Assembly: GCA_958296235.1 (NCBI GenBank)
Contig: OY282457.1
Span: forward strand, 1,426,501-1,490,500
Source of the DNA: an uncultured Candidatus Binatia bacterium
Lineage (GTDB): Bacteria > Desulfobacterota > Binatia > Bin18
Length of the DNA stretch: 64,000 nt
Direction of reading: 5' to 3'
Position 1 is the stretch's first letter. Every line of letters begins with the position of its first letter. The position numbers were made by a program, and so were the translations under genes. Shown here piece by piece: positions 40,802 to 50,987 of this stretch. Below the pieces are notes generated by a model. It saw only the letters and a list, made by a program, of their open reading frames with translations, did no database searches and was not told the DNA's origin.

Positions 40802-41248
40802 ATGAAGCTTTTTGACACGAGCAGTCTCGCCTGGATTCATTTCACGGGGGACGATAGGTTCGACTATCCCATTGACTACTGGGCCTCCGTTCTCACGATG
40901 CGACCGGACGGTCACATCGACATCCTGTTTCGTTGGGAGCCCAATTCCTATTGCCATTTTCATCGGCATCTTGTCGACACAACGACGACCGTGCTGCAAG
41001 GGGAACACCACGTCATCGAGATCGAGCAGGGCAAGGAGATCGAGCACAAGGTCCGTCTCGCCGGTGATTACGCACACAAACCGGCTGGGGACGTTCATAT
41101 GGAGTACGCGGGCCCAACGGGATCGCTCCTGCTCTTCAACCTGTACGCCCCTGATGGCCGGCTCTTCGACATCCTCGACTCGGACGGGAACGTGATCGCT
41201 CCCATTTCGACCGAGGACCTTATGCAACAACAGCGCCTCGCGAGCTAG
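40802..41248 (+). CDS. Cupin domain protein 2
   Basis: 148 residues starting MKLFDTSSLAWIHFTGDD after a GGAGATACGGA site. Motif 1 reads CHFHRHLVDTTTTVLQGEHHVIE and motif 2 HKPAGDVHMEYAGPTGSLLLFN. The HRHL-x-DT-x-T-x-V-x-x-GEH signature matches the cupin at 30357, so they are paralogues. The final TAG lies within a repeat end (41245). The gene is downstream of the TetR-type operator. Confidence 0.82.
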   Translation: MKLFDTSSLAWIHFTGDDRFDYPIDYWASVLTMRPDGHIDILFRWEPNSYCHFHRHLVDTTTTVLQGEHHVIEIEQGKEIEHKVRLAGDYAHKPAGDVHMEYAGPTGSLLLFNLYAPDGRLFDILDSDGNVIAPISTEDLMQQQRLAS

Positions 41249-41275
41249 AGCAATTCACGATTCCGTATAGCTCGC
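41245..41275. repeat. Second copy of the CTAGAGC repeat end
   Basis: CTAGAGCAATTCACGATT-CCGTATAGCTCGCC matches the left end of the element at 31904 at most positions. It too overlaps the stop codon (TAG at 41246-41248) of the gene before it. No right end with CTCTAG is present. Confidence 0.6.
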
Positions 41276-41286
41276 CGTTCCCTTCC

Positions 41287-41336
41287 GTAGGGTGCATCCC
41301 ATGCACCAACCCCCTGGTGCGCAGGGCGCACCCTAC
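41287..41336. repeat. Inverted repeat with GTAGGGTGC arms
   Basis: GTAGGGTGC and GCACCCTAC face each other across about 32 bases that themselves contain GGTGC/GCACC. This is another REP-type palindrome, different from the transposase-associated one. Confidence 0.6.
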
Positions 41337-41396
41337 GAGCGTGTCCAGGCTAAAAGGGTGCCCAAGTAGGAACATCCGTTCCATAACACTGGGCCT

Positions 41397-41429
41397 CCTA
41401 CACCAACCCTACACCAACCCTACACCAAC
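41397..41429. repeat. Three tandem 11-bp repeats
   Basis: CCTACACCAAC occurs three times head to tail, followed by a partial fourth copy (CCTACA). The array abuts the stop codon of the leftward esterase gene (41431). Confidence 0.75.
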
Positions 41430-41430
41430 C

Positions 41431-42522
41431 CTACAGCGAATCCGCAAACCCTTTAATGTCGCGGACGGTGGCAGCGTATACGTTCGGGATCGCTTTGGGG
41501 AAAAGGACATCGGCGGCGTGGCACGTCCCGTTGACGGTCCGACTGTAGACCGGCACCCCCGCTGCCATGAGCCGCTGATAATGGACGAGCCCCTCGTCCC
41601 GCAGGGGGTCTAATTCGTTGACCGAGATGACATGCGGGGGTAACCCCTGCAGGTCTTCCCCGGTGGCCCAGTATGGCCAGCACAGCGGATTTTTCGCGTT
41701 TTTGCCCTCAGGGTCATAGACGTTTGCCAGCACCTCCATCTGGTGGCAGTTAATCAAATAGTTGTCGTTCTCGTAGAGAGAGCGAAGCTCCTGGCTCGGC
41801 TGTGCCCACCCGCCATAAATGTACGGACACAAGGCGTAGACGCCGGCAACTTGTTCAAGGCGTCCGTCCTGCTTGGCCTGCAAACACGTGGCCAGAGCGA
41901 GATTCCCTCCGCCAGACTCGCCGGACACAATGATCTTCGAGATCCCCAGGCTCGCTTTATTGTCAAACGTCCATTGCAGTCCGCTCGTGCAGTCGTTGAG
42001 ACCGGCCGGAAACGGATGGTTGCCAAGCTTGCCCGCGCCGTTACGGAATTCCACACCAACGGCGATCATACCGGCGGCAGCCAGTTCATCGCGCCAGCGT
42101 CGATAGGATGGATCATCGGCTGTCAGGATCACCATGCCGCCGCCGTGCATATGATACACACAGGGCAGCGGGCCGGACACATTCTGGGGCGTATGGATGT
42201 ACAGATTGATGTCGTTCCCGTCCACGCCTTTGATGACCTCGGTCCGCCGCTCAACATTCGGAATCGCTGGCAGGTCAGCGCACAGGGCGGCAAACACCGT
42301 TGCCATGCCGGCCTCGCTTGCCGCACAGAAGTCGATCTGCTCCGGCAAGGGCGAGTCCGCGTTGACCGGTACAGGCGGCAGGGCCACGTCAAGATTAAAG
42401 GGAGCGCAGGCGGCGACCAGGCGGGGATCGGTGCGCGGGTCGGTCTTCAAGACCTGGTCTGGATTGCCGAGACGACCTGGTAAGAGAGGCTGGTCGTTCT
42501 GGTGTGCTATCGCTGTTGTCAT
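41431..42522 (-). CDS. Alpha/beta hydrolase, HSL family esterase
   Basis: The 363 residues start MTTAIAHQNDQPLLPG after AAGGAGGAATACC; a 40-codon upstream extension is not homologous. Hormone-sensitive-lipase features are YHMHGGGMVI (oxyanion hole HGGG), SGESGGGNLAL (nucleophile Ser), and the acid and His towards the C-terminus (ISVNELDPLRDEG, NGTCHAAD). Predicted carboxylesterase. It is preceded on the same strand by a glutathione transferase gene, so both may act in detoxification. Confidence 0.88.
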   Translation of the reverse strand: MTTAIAHQNDQPLLPGRLGNPDQVLKTDPRTDPRLVAACAPFNLDVALPPVPVNADSPLPEQIDFCAASEAGMATVFAALCADLPAIPNVERRTEVIKGVDGNDINLYIHTPQNVSGPLPCVYHMHGGGMVILTADDPSYRRWRDELAAAGMIAVGVEFRNGAGKLGNHPFPAGLNDCTSGLQWTFDNKASLGISKIIVSGESGGGNLALATCLQAKQDGRLEQVAGVYALCPYIYGGWAQPSQELRSLYENDNYLINCHQMEVLANVYDPEGKNAKNPLCWPYWATGEDLQGLPPHVISVNELDPLRDEGLVHYQRLMAAGVPVYSRTVNGTCHAADVLFPKAIPNVYAATVRDIKGFADSL

Positions 42523-42619
42523 GGTATTCCTCCTTCTTTTTGCTCTGCCCAATACCTTGCCAGAACCCCACAGGGTTTGTAAGGCTTCAGTCCACATTCT
42601 TCGGGAAGCACCCCCTTGC

Positions 42620-43318
42620 TCAGGCGTCGTACAGCTGGGCATTGCGCTGTGCCGCAGCTTTCAGTTCGGCGTCGTTGTAGTCGAAGCGGGGCTTGCCAGC
42701 AGGGACACACAGCCCGCGCTGGACGGCCTCGCGGGCTTCGATGCGCGCGAGCCAGGCGGTCAAGTGCGTGAGGGCCGAGATATCGACGTTGGCCCAACGA
42801 TACGCGCGCGCCCAAGGAAAGGTGGCAATATCAACCATCGAATAATCGCCGCAGAGATACGTATTGTCGCGGAGCGCGTCATTCAAGATGTCAAGCAGGC
42901 GTTTCGATTCTTCGACGTACCGCTCGATCGCATATTCGTCGACAATACCCTGTGGGGCGGCGATGCGCTGAAAAAACATCGCCTGTCCGAGCATCGGGCC
43001 GACCGCGCTCATCTGGAACATGAGCCACTGCATGGCCCGGTGGCGAAGCTGGGGCTCTGTCGGCCAGAGCTTGCCGCTCCGCTCTGCGAGGTAGAGCAAA
43101 ATCGCTCCCGATTCTGCGAGTACGAATTCCTCATTGTCATGGTCGACTATGACTGGAATGCGCCCATTCGGATTCAGGGTGAGAAACTCCGTCGTCTTCT
43201 GCTCATTTTTGTCGAAATGGAGATACACCGTGTCGTAATCAATGCCAAGCTCTTCAAGGGCGATGGAGATTTTCCACCCGTTCGCAGTCGGGGCGGTATA
43301 CAAGGTGATTTCGCTCAT
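42620..43318 (-). CDS. Glutathione S-transferase family protein (YfcG/GstB-like)
   Basis: About 232 residues from MSEITLYTAPTANGWKISIAL; a 5-codon upstream Met is possible. The N-terminal thioredoxin fold has TPNGWK-like TANGWK, NPNGRIPVIVD (cis-Pro loop) and ESGAILLYLAE (glutathione gamma-glutamyl site), and the C-domain has YSMVDIATFPWARAY. This matches disulfide-bond oxidoreductases of the YfcG type. It lies between the acyl-CoA dehydrogenase and the esterase on the same strand. Confidence 0.9.
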   Translation of the reverse strand: MSEITLYTAPTANGWKISIALEELGIDYDTVYLHFDKNEQKTTEFLTLNPNGRIPVIVDHDNEEFVLAESGAILLYLAERSGKLWPTEPQLRHRAMQWLMFQMSAVGPMLGQAMFFQRIAAPQGIVDEYAIERYVEESKRLLDILNDALRDNTYLCGDYSMVDIATFPWARAYRWANVDISALTHLTAWLARIEAREAVQRGLCVPAGKPRFDYNDAELKAAAQRNAQLYDA

Positions 43319-43351
43319 AGGTCTGGTCCTCACGGTTTATCGAGAAGGGCG

Positions 43352-44572
43352 CTACCGTTCTTGGGCTTGACGGGCCAGGCGCGCGTACCCGTCACGGGTC
43401 TGCGGCAGGCGGCGGTCTAAAATTCGCGCAGCGATGACGGTGCGCAGAATCTGGGCCGTACCGCCCCCAATAGTGAACATGCGAGCGTCACGCACCATGC
43501 GTTCAGCCGGCGTATTGCGCGAATAGCCTTTGGCCCCAAACACCTGTAAGGCGTCATTTGTGACCTTAATTGCCATTTCCGAGGCGAACAGCTTTGCTTG
43601 CGCCGCCGCATTCGGATCCGGGAACGGACTCTTGTGGGAACCGCGCGAACGGGCCGCGCTGTAGAGCATGAGCCGCGCCGCTTCGATCTGCGTCGCCATA
43701 TCGGCCAGCATCCACTGCAGGCCCTGAAACTCGGCAATCGGCCGACCAAACTGTTCTCGGTCCAAAGCGTATTGTTTTGCCCCTTCATAGGCTCCGGTTG
43801 CCAGCCCTAAAGCAACAGTGCCCGCGCCCACCCGTTGGGTGTTGTAAGCGTTCATCAATTCAGCAAAGCCGCGCCTGAATCCGTCGGGCGGTGTTAATAC
43901 CCGGTCGGCAGGCAGTTCGAGATCTTCAAAATACACTTCGGCTTCAGGAATACCGCGTAAGCCCATCGTGGGTTCGCGTCGACCGATGCGCAACCCAGGC
44001 TCCTGGTCGCGAACAGCAATAAATCCACCGATACCTTGCTCTGTCCCTTGTCCGTCAAACACACGGGCAAAGATCAGATGGAGTTTCGAAACACCACCCC
44101 CGGTAATCCAATGCTTCATACCGTTCAGCACATACGTATCGCCGCGTTTATCAGCCCGCGTGGTCATCTCTGATGCAGCACTGCCGGCGTGCGGTTCTGT
44201 AATACAGATGGCGGGCTTATCCCCCGCCAGGACAAGCGCAGCCGCACGCTCTTTTTGCGCCGGCGTGCCGTAGTGCATGATGGCTGAAAGAGCCCCCATA
44301 TTCGCTTCGACCACAATACGTCCGGTCACTCCGCAAACTTTTGCCATCTCTTCGATGACGAGCGCCACGTCGAGATAGCTCAGTCCAGCCCCCCCAAACT
44401 CCGGCGGGATGGTCAGGCCAAAGAATCCAGCCTCAGTCAACGCACGGACATTATCCCAGGGGTATTGTTCGCTTCGATCTACCTCCGCAGCGCGCGGCGC
44501 GATCACGTCCCGGGCCAATTCGCGCGCCCGCGCCTGTAACGCAATCTGCGCCTCAGTCAGCATGTAGTGCAT
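43352..44572 (-). CDS. Acyl-CoA dehydrogenase
   Basis: 406 residues; the start MHYMLTEAQIALQARA follows TAGGGAGGGTTTCGGCC, and the upstream in-frame Met adds non-homologous sequence. It has TIPPEFGGAGLSYLD, ICITEPHAGSAASEMTTRA, KHWITGGG, and AERMVRDARMFTIGGGTAQI. Where short-chain enzymes have the catalytic Glu (YEGT) this protein has GGGT (about residue 369), so the base must come from elsewhere or the enzyme does other chemistry. It starts 14 bases before the end of the TPR gene region. Confidence 0.88.
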   Translation of the reverse strand: MHYMLTEAQIALQARARELARDVIAPRAAEVDRSEQYPWDNVRALTEAGFFGLTIPPEFGGAGLSYLDVALVIEEMAKVCGVTGRIVVEANMGALSAIMHYGTPAQKERAAALVLAGDKPAICITEPHAGSAASEMTTRADKRGDTYVLNGMKHWITGGGVSKLHLIFARVFDGQGTEQGIGGFIAVRDQEPGLRIGRREPTMGLRGIPEAEVYFEDLELPADRVLTPPDGFRRGFAELMNAYNTQRVGAGTVALGLATGAYEGAKQYALDREQFGRPIAEFQGLQWMLADMATQIEAARLMLYSAARSRGSHKSPFPDPNAAAQAKLFASEMAIKVTNDALQVFGAKGYSRNTPAERMVRDARMFTIGGGTAQILRTVIAARILDRRLPQTRDGYARLARQAQER

Positions 44573-44586
44573 GGCCGAAACCCTCC

Positions 44587-45966
44587 CTAAGAGTGCAAGC
44601 GAGCAGCGCTTTGCCGCGCGTGTTCCGCACGCGAGTCGTCGCCGCACGCCTGTAACACTGTTGCGTACTTTTGCCAGCTCCCAAGACTGTTCGGTTTCAA
44701 CAACGCCCGCTGCGCCAGCAGCGCCCGCGCCTGCTCATGGCGTTCGGCGCGCATGGCCGCCTCGATGAGAATCTGCGTAAAGATATCTCGCTGCGTATGA
44801 GACCCCCCGATCCCAAACCAGCGATCGCGCAGCGGCCACAAGACATCGACCGCCCGAGCATACGCCTCGTTTTCAAACGCCAGCACGCCTTCACACATCG
44901 GCACCACCACATCCGCCATCAGCGAAGCGGAATAATTGTCTGGTGTATGTGCAAATGATTCGAGTGCATTGATATACGCCTGCGCGGTCTCCTTGTCGTC
45001 CGCAGAGGCCAGCGCCATCAAGCTATGCAGATCGGTAAAAGCCAGCACATGATCATCGACCCGCTTCCGAGCATACGCCGCCAGGGGCTCCCAGCGCTCA
45101 CCAACATCAACCCCCAGCAATTCCAGGCGCTTGAGCAGCGAAGCGCCGTTTTGAACATCCAGGAAGAATTCCGTGTTAGAGGTCAGGATCCTGTTGTCAT
45201 AGACGTCTAACGTAAAATCATAGTCACCCTTCTCAAGCGTGAATAAGGCCAAGTGCCACCAGTTATGGCCCTGAAATGGGTTGCGATCAGCCCACTGCTC
45301 GACCGGCCGATCAATCAGGGCAATCCCTTCGTCCAGACGCCCCTGCATCTCCATCACATGCGCGACTGAGTGGATCGCCCACAGGTCATCCGGGTTCAGG
45401 TCAATTGACTGGCGACCAAAGGCTTCTGCTTGCGTATAATCGCCGCATTCTTCAAGCGCAAAGGCCAGCATGCCGAGGACGAAGCTGTAACCAGGGATCG
45501 ACGCATCCCACAGGTCGAACACGCCGGCGACAGTATTGCGAATGACATAACTCCGGCCAGTCCAGAAAGTCGAATGGTGGTGCATTTTCAGCGCCAGCAA
45601 GTCGTGAGGATAGTCGGCCAGTATGGCCTCCCAAGCCGCGCAGGCCCGTTCGAGATTGCCCGTTGCCAACCCTTCCAGGGCGTCACAGTGCAGACGTTCG
45701 CGGCCGGCGTCAGCCGCCAGATGTTCGCGGGCGTGTGACGCGCTGGCCAGCATTTTCGGGCGGACCGCGACCGTTTCGAGCATGGACATGATATACCCTC
45801 GGACCACGTGCGCCATTGGAAAATCCGGGTCAAGTTCGAGGACGCGCTTCAGATTTTTTGGCGCAGCGAGACGATAATTCCAGAGGTCGGTCAGCACCTT
45901 GTCATACTCGGTCAGAGCCTCAGCATTCGTCACCGTGATCTCAAGACCGCGGACGTCGGTTGGCAT
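44587..45966 (-). CDS. Tetratricopeptide repeat protein, TTC38 family
   Basis: 459 residues; the start MPTDVRGLEITVTNAEAL follows AAGGAGCAATATC. The TPR pattern is visible throughout (LELDPDFPMAHVVRGY, AWEAILADYPHDLLALKMHH, FALEECGDYTQAEAFGRQSIDLNPDDLWAIHSVAHVMEMQGRLDEGI), with the conserved GHNWWHLALF of TTC38 proteins. The family has no known reaction in bacteria, and a binding or scaffolding role is likely. The next gene on the strand is an acyl-CoA dehydrogenase, which suggests a metabolic partner. Confidence 0.85.
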   Translation of the reverse strand: MPTDVRGLEITVTNAEALTEYDKVLTDLWNYRLAAPKNLKRVLELDPDFPMAHVVRGYIMSMLETVAVRPKMLASASHAREHLAADAGRERLHCDALEGLATGNLERACAAWEAILADYPHDLLALKMHHHSTFWTGRSYVIRNTVAGVFDLWDASIPGYSFVLGMLAFALEECGDYTQAEAFGRQSIDLNPDDLWAIHSVAHVMEMQGRLDEGIALIDRPVEQWADRNPFQGHNWWHLALFTLEKGDYDFTLDVYDNRILTSNTEFFLDVQNGASLLKRLELLGVDVGERWEPLAAYARKRVDDHVLAFTDLHSLMALASADDKETAQAYINALESFAHTPDNYSASLMADVVVPMCEGVLAFENEAYARAVDVLWPLRDRWFGIGGSHTQRDIFTQILIEAAMRAERHEQARALLAQRALLKPNSLGSWQKYATVLQACGDDSRAEHARQSAARLHS

Positions 45967-46372
45967 GATATTGCTCCTTTGTTTTAAAAGGTCATCCCAT
46001 AGACCGGGCAGCAAGAACGGGTCATAACCGGGATTTCCCTCGTCACATTACCCATACTCTCAGTGGACAGCTATCCGTCCCGAACGCGATTCTAGGCGAG
46101 CCCCTAACCGCAGTCAAACAGACAGCTCAACCGCTCGTGACACCAATGCTTTTCCGGCCCTGTCCGTGCAACGCCCGTCTTCTGAGAAAAGACAAAACGG
46201 GCATCGAATGGAACGCCTGGTCGCTGGAGCTTGCTTGCGCGTTGACATGGAATGGGAAACTTCCTAAAGGTTGCACGCAACAACGTCCCATCAAGATTTT
46301 TTATTTCCACGGGATATGTTACCTCATAACGCTTGAACGAAGAGCTGAGTTTTAAGAAGGAGGACTGACAGC
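45967..46372. promoter_or_regulatory. Divergent control region of TTC38-like and third BVMO genes
   Basis: No gene. Towards the BVMO there is TTGACA at 46242-46247, a 17-base spacer and TAAAGG at 46265-46270, a fair promoter 103 bases before the ATG. GCCCGT at 46173 and ACGGGC at 46197 form an inverted repeat around a nested GTCTT/AAGAC, a possible operator or attenuator hairpin. Confidence 0.45.
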
Positions 46373-48202
<1,830 letters not shown>

Positions 48203-48967
48203 ATGGGGAATACGATGCAGCCTATCCTTTTGTATGGCGTGCCGTTTTCACAACCGGTACGGGCGGTTATGTGGCTGATGCTGTATAAGCGGACGCCGTT
48301 TGAAATGGTCCTGATCAACCCAGGCTCAAAAGGGGAAACCGGGAGCCGCAATCCGGCCTATCTGGCCAAAAATCCCGGCGGGACAATTCCGACGATCGAG
48401 GAGCCGGACACCGGCTTTGTGCTCAGCGAGGCGCATGCCATCATGTGTTATTTGAGCAATACGCACGGCTGGGAAGACGTCTACCCGCCGGATCATCGGC
48501 TGCGCGCCAAGATAGACTGGTATTTGCATTACCACCACCGCAATGTCCGGGATGCCTCCGTCGGCCTAGTCGCGCCAAAGATCCGCAAGGATCTGAATAT
48601 TCCTGCCACCATTCAACAGGCCGCACACGCGACACTGACGAAGGCACTCCAGGCCTTAGAGTCGGGTTGGCTCGCGGAATCCCGCTATTTGACGGGCGCA
48701 CAACCCACGCTGGCCGACTTTGCCGCATACGTGGAGATCGGACAACTGCAACCGGGTTTTACCAACGTCTTCGACTTTGCGCCCTTTCCCAACGTGCGCC
48801 GTTGGTTGGACGAGATGAAACACGTTGACGGACACGACGCCGTGCACGTCGTTCTGGCGGAGCTGGGCGATATCAGCGGCGAGCCGCCGACGATGGAGGC
48901 GATCAGGAACGCGAATAAAAAAGCGCTCAGCGTCTTAAAGGAAAAACTGAGGGAATTCACGCCATGA
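48203..48967 (+). CDS. Glutathione S-transferase family protein
   Basis: 254 residues starting immediately after the BVMO stop (TAG-ATG); a second Met at 48215 with GGGGAATACG is likely the true start. The N-domain has YGVPFSQPVRAVMWLM, NPGGTIPTIEEP and SEAHAIMCYLSN, the typical glutathione site of theta-like GSTs. The C-domain has YLTGAQPTLADFAAYVEIGQL. Its last codons overlap the next gene (ATGA). Tight coupling with a BVMO and a serine hydrolase suggests that a reactive intermediate is trapped by glutathione. Confidence 0.88.
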   Translation: MGNTMQPILLYGVPFSQPVRAVMWLMLYKRTPFEMVLINPGSKGETGSRNPAYLAKNPGGTIPTIEEPDTGFVLSEAHAIMCYLSNTHGWEDVYPPDHRLRAKIDWYLHYHHRNVRDASVGLVAPKIRKDLNIPATIQQAAHATLTKALQALESGWLAESRYLTGAQPTLADFAAYVEIGQLQPGFTNVFDFAPFPNVRRWLDEMKHVDGHDAVHVVLAELGDISGEPPTMEAIRNANKKALSVLKEKLREFTP

Positions 48968-50097
48968 TGGAAGCTCAGGGATACTGTGCGGACGCATTCG
49001 CGGCCGTTCATGAGGCGTTTCAGGAGAACTTTGCGACGGGCGAGGAGCTTGGCGCCAGTGCGTGTGTCGTCCACGCTGGAGAAGTGGTTGTTGATCTGTG
49101 GGGTGGCGCTTCGGCCCCGAGTGGCGACCCCTGGCAGCAGGACACTATTGTCAACGTATACTCCACCACCAAAACTATGGCCGCGGTCTGCATGTTAATG
49201 CTCGCGGACCGCGGTCTGATTGCGTTCGACGCTCCGGTTGCCCGCTATTGGCCGGAGTTCGCTCAGAACGGCAAGGCCGGCGTGCTGGTTCGCCATGTCA
49301 TGAGCCACTCGGCAGGGCTGGCCGGTTTCGACTCACGCGTCGAGATCGATGAACTCTACAACTGGGATGACATCTGCGGCCGGTTGGCCCGCCAGGCGCC
49401 GTGGTGGGAGCCTGGGACTACCTCGGGATACCATGCCATCACACAGGGTTATCTCCAGGGAGAAATCCTGCGTCGGGTCGACGGCCGCAGCCTCGGCACA
49501 TTCTTCCGTGAAGAGGTCGCGACCCCGCTTAACGTCGATTTTCATATTGGGCTGGATGCCATACATGATGAGCGCGTTGGCGAGATGGTTCCGCCTTCGG
49601 CGACCATGGATCAGATTCCTGGCGATCCGGATTCGATTGCCACACGGACGTTTCGGTCTGCCGCATTAACGGGCCGCGAGCCGCGGACACGCGCTTGGCG
49701 GGCGGCGGAGATTCCAGCCGCGGGCGGGATCGGCAACGCGCGGGCCGTCGCCCGGGTGCATGGGGCGCTGGCTGCGGGCGGCGCGCTTGACGGCGTGCGG
49801 CTGATGGCCCCTGAAACGGTAGCGCTGGCACAGCAGCAGCAGACCAACGGCAAGGACCTCGTCCTTGGCGTGTGGATGCTTTTCGGCCTGGGCTTTGGTT
49901 TGATGAACCCGCGGATTCCATTCACGCCGAGCCCCGGCGCTTTCTACTGGGGCGGCTGGGGCGGGTCAATCGCCGTGGTCGATCCCGATACCCGCACTTC
50001 GATCGCCTATGTGATGAACAAAATGGGCGAAAGCACGCTGGGCGATCAGCGCTCGGCAAGAATTATCGCAGCGACTTATGCCTCGCTGGAACGCTGA
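48964..50097 (+). CDS. Serine hydrolase, beta-lactamase/EstB family
   Basis: 377 residues, start overlapping the previous stop by ATGA. The class C-like nucleophile motif is Ser67-Thr-Thr-Lys70 in NVYSTTKTM, Tyr156 follows in GYHAITQGYL, and the C-terminal FYWGGWGGS is the third motif. EstB-type enzymes hydrolyse esters and often lactones or amides rather than beta-lactams. With the BVMO and GST just upstream, lactone or ester cleavage of a BVMO product is a plausible role. The related gene at 62005 has Ser67, Lys70 and Tyr156 in the same places. Confidence 0.9.
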   Translation: MMEAQGYCADAFAAVHEAFQENFATGEELGASACVVHAGEVVVDLWGGASAPSGDPWQQDTIVNVYSTTKTMAAVCMLMLADRGLIAFDAPVARYWPEFAQNGKAGVLVRHVMSHSAGLAGFDSRVEIDELYNWDDICGRLARQAPWWEPGTTSGYHAITQGYLQGEILRRVDGRSLGTFFREEVATPLNVDFHIGLDAIHDERVGEMVPPSATMDQIPGDPDSIATRTFRSAALTGREPRTRAWRAAEIPAAGGIGNARAVARVHGALAAGGALDGVRLMAPETVALAQQQQTNGKDLVLGVWMLFGLGFGLMNPRIPFTPSPGAFYWGGWGGSIAVVDPDTRTSIAYVMNKMGESTLGDQRSARIIAATYASLER

Positions 50098-50260
50098 CAG
50101 GCGTTCCGGCACGGGTACGAAGCCCCTGCCCAGCCGGGGAAAACACTGACAGCGTTGGAGGGACGGGGGTATGAAATGCCACCGGCGGAGGCTGTTGGAT
50201 CATTTCATTGAGGATGAATGACTCTTGCCCGAAGAGCTTTGCCATAACCCGGAGGATATG

Positions 50261-50926
50261 ATGGCGACGATCGATCTCTACGAAGCGATGCGAACCTTAC
50301 GCGCCGTACGGCGGCTCCGCCCGGACCCTATTCCAGAAGACGTACTCTACCGGGTCCTCGAAGCCGCAACCTGGGCGCCGTCTGGCGGCAACCGCCAAGC
50401 CTGGCGCATCATTGTGGTCAAAGACCCTGCCCGCAAACAACGTCTCGGTGAGTTATATAAGCAGGTCACACTGCCCTATACCAAATCGTATATGGAGCGG
50501 TTGGCCGACGCCTCTGAGGAGGAACGGAGCCGAGCCGAGCGAACGATCCGCGCCAGCAACTACCTGGCGGAACATTTTGGCGAGTCTCCGGTGCTGTTGG
50601 TCGTGTGTTTTAACCCGGAAGGACTTGCAGTCACCGACGCGAAACTTGACAGACTGTCCGTTGTTGGCGGCGGCTCGATCTACCCCGCAGTAGAAAATCT
50701 CCTCCTTGCCTGCCGAGCCGAGGGTCTGGGGTGTGTGCTTACGACGCTTCTGTGTATGGAAGAACCGGAAGTTCGTAAACTCTTGGGGATTCCCGATCCG
50801 TGGGGGACAGCGGCGGTCGTGCCGATTGGCTATCCCGTCTTGCGCGGGCACGGGCCGATCTCGCGGCGGTCGGTAGAAGAGTTGGCGTTTGCAGACGCCT
50901 GGGGGACACCGTTTTCTCGGGAGTAG
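50261..50926 (+). CDS. Nitroreductase family protein
   Basis: 221 residues; the ATG at 50261 lies 5 bases after GGAGG and is preferred over the frame-extending TTG at 50225. It has the FMN-binding start YEAMRTLRAVRRLRPDPIPEDVL, ATWAPSGGNRQAWRIIVV, and GGGSIYPAVENLLLACRAEGLGCVLTT. The family reduces nitro groups, enones or flavins with NAD(P)H. It is adjacent to the REP/transposase locus, whose first palindrome starts 19 bases after the stop. Confidence 0.9.
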   Translation: MATIDLYEAMRTLRAVRRLRPDPIPEDVLYRVLEAATWAPSGGNRQAWRIIVVKDPARKQRLGELYKQVTLPYTKSYMERLADASEEERSRAERTIRASNYLAEHFGESPVLLVVCFNPEGLAVTDAKLDRLSVVGGGSIYPAVENLLLACRAEGLGCVLTTLLCMEEPEVRKLLGIPDPWGTAAVVPIGYPVLRGHGPISRRSVEELAFADAWGTPFSRE

Positions 50927-50945
50927 CCGGTAACAAAATAATACC

Positions 50946-50971
50946 GTAGGGGCAGGCCCCCGTACCTGCCC
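50946..50971 (+). repeat. REP palindrome upstream of the transposase
   Basis: GTAGGGGCAGG, CCCCCGTA and CCTGCCC arms, 16 bases before the ATG of the REP-associated transposase. It is oriented like four of the other five copies of the window. Confidence 0.8.
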
Positions 50972-50987
50972 TGGTAGAAAACGCCCA

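Noticed and set aside
41397-41429. Tandem 11-bp array considered as a CRISPR or iteron origin
   Set aside because: Repeats are directly adjacent without spacers and there is no replication or Cas gene; simple tandem duplication explains it.
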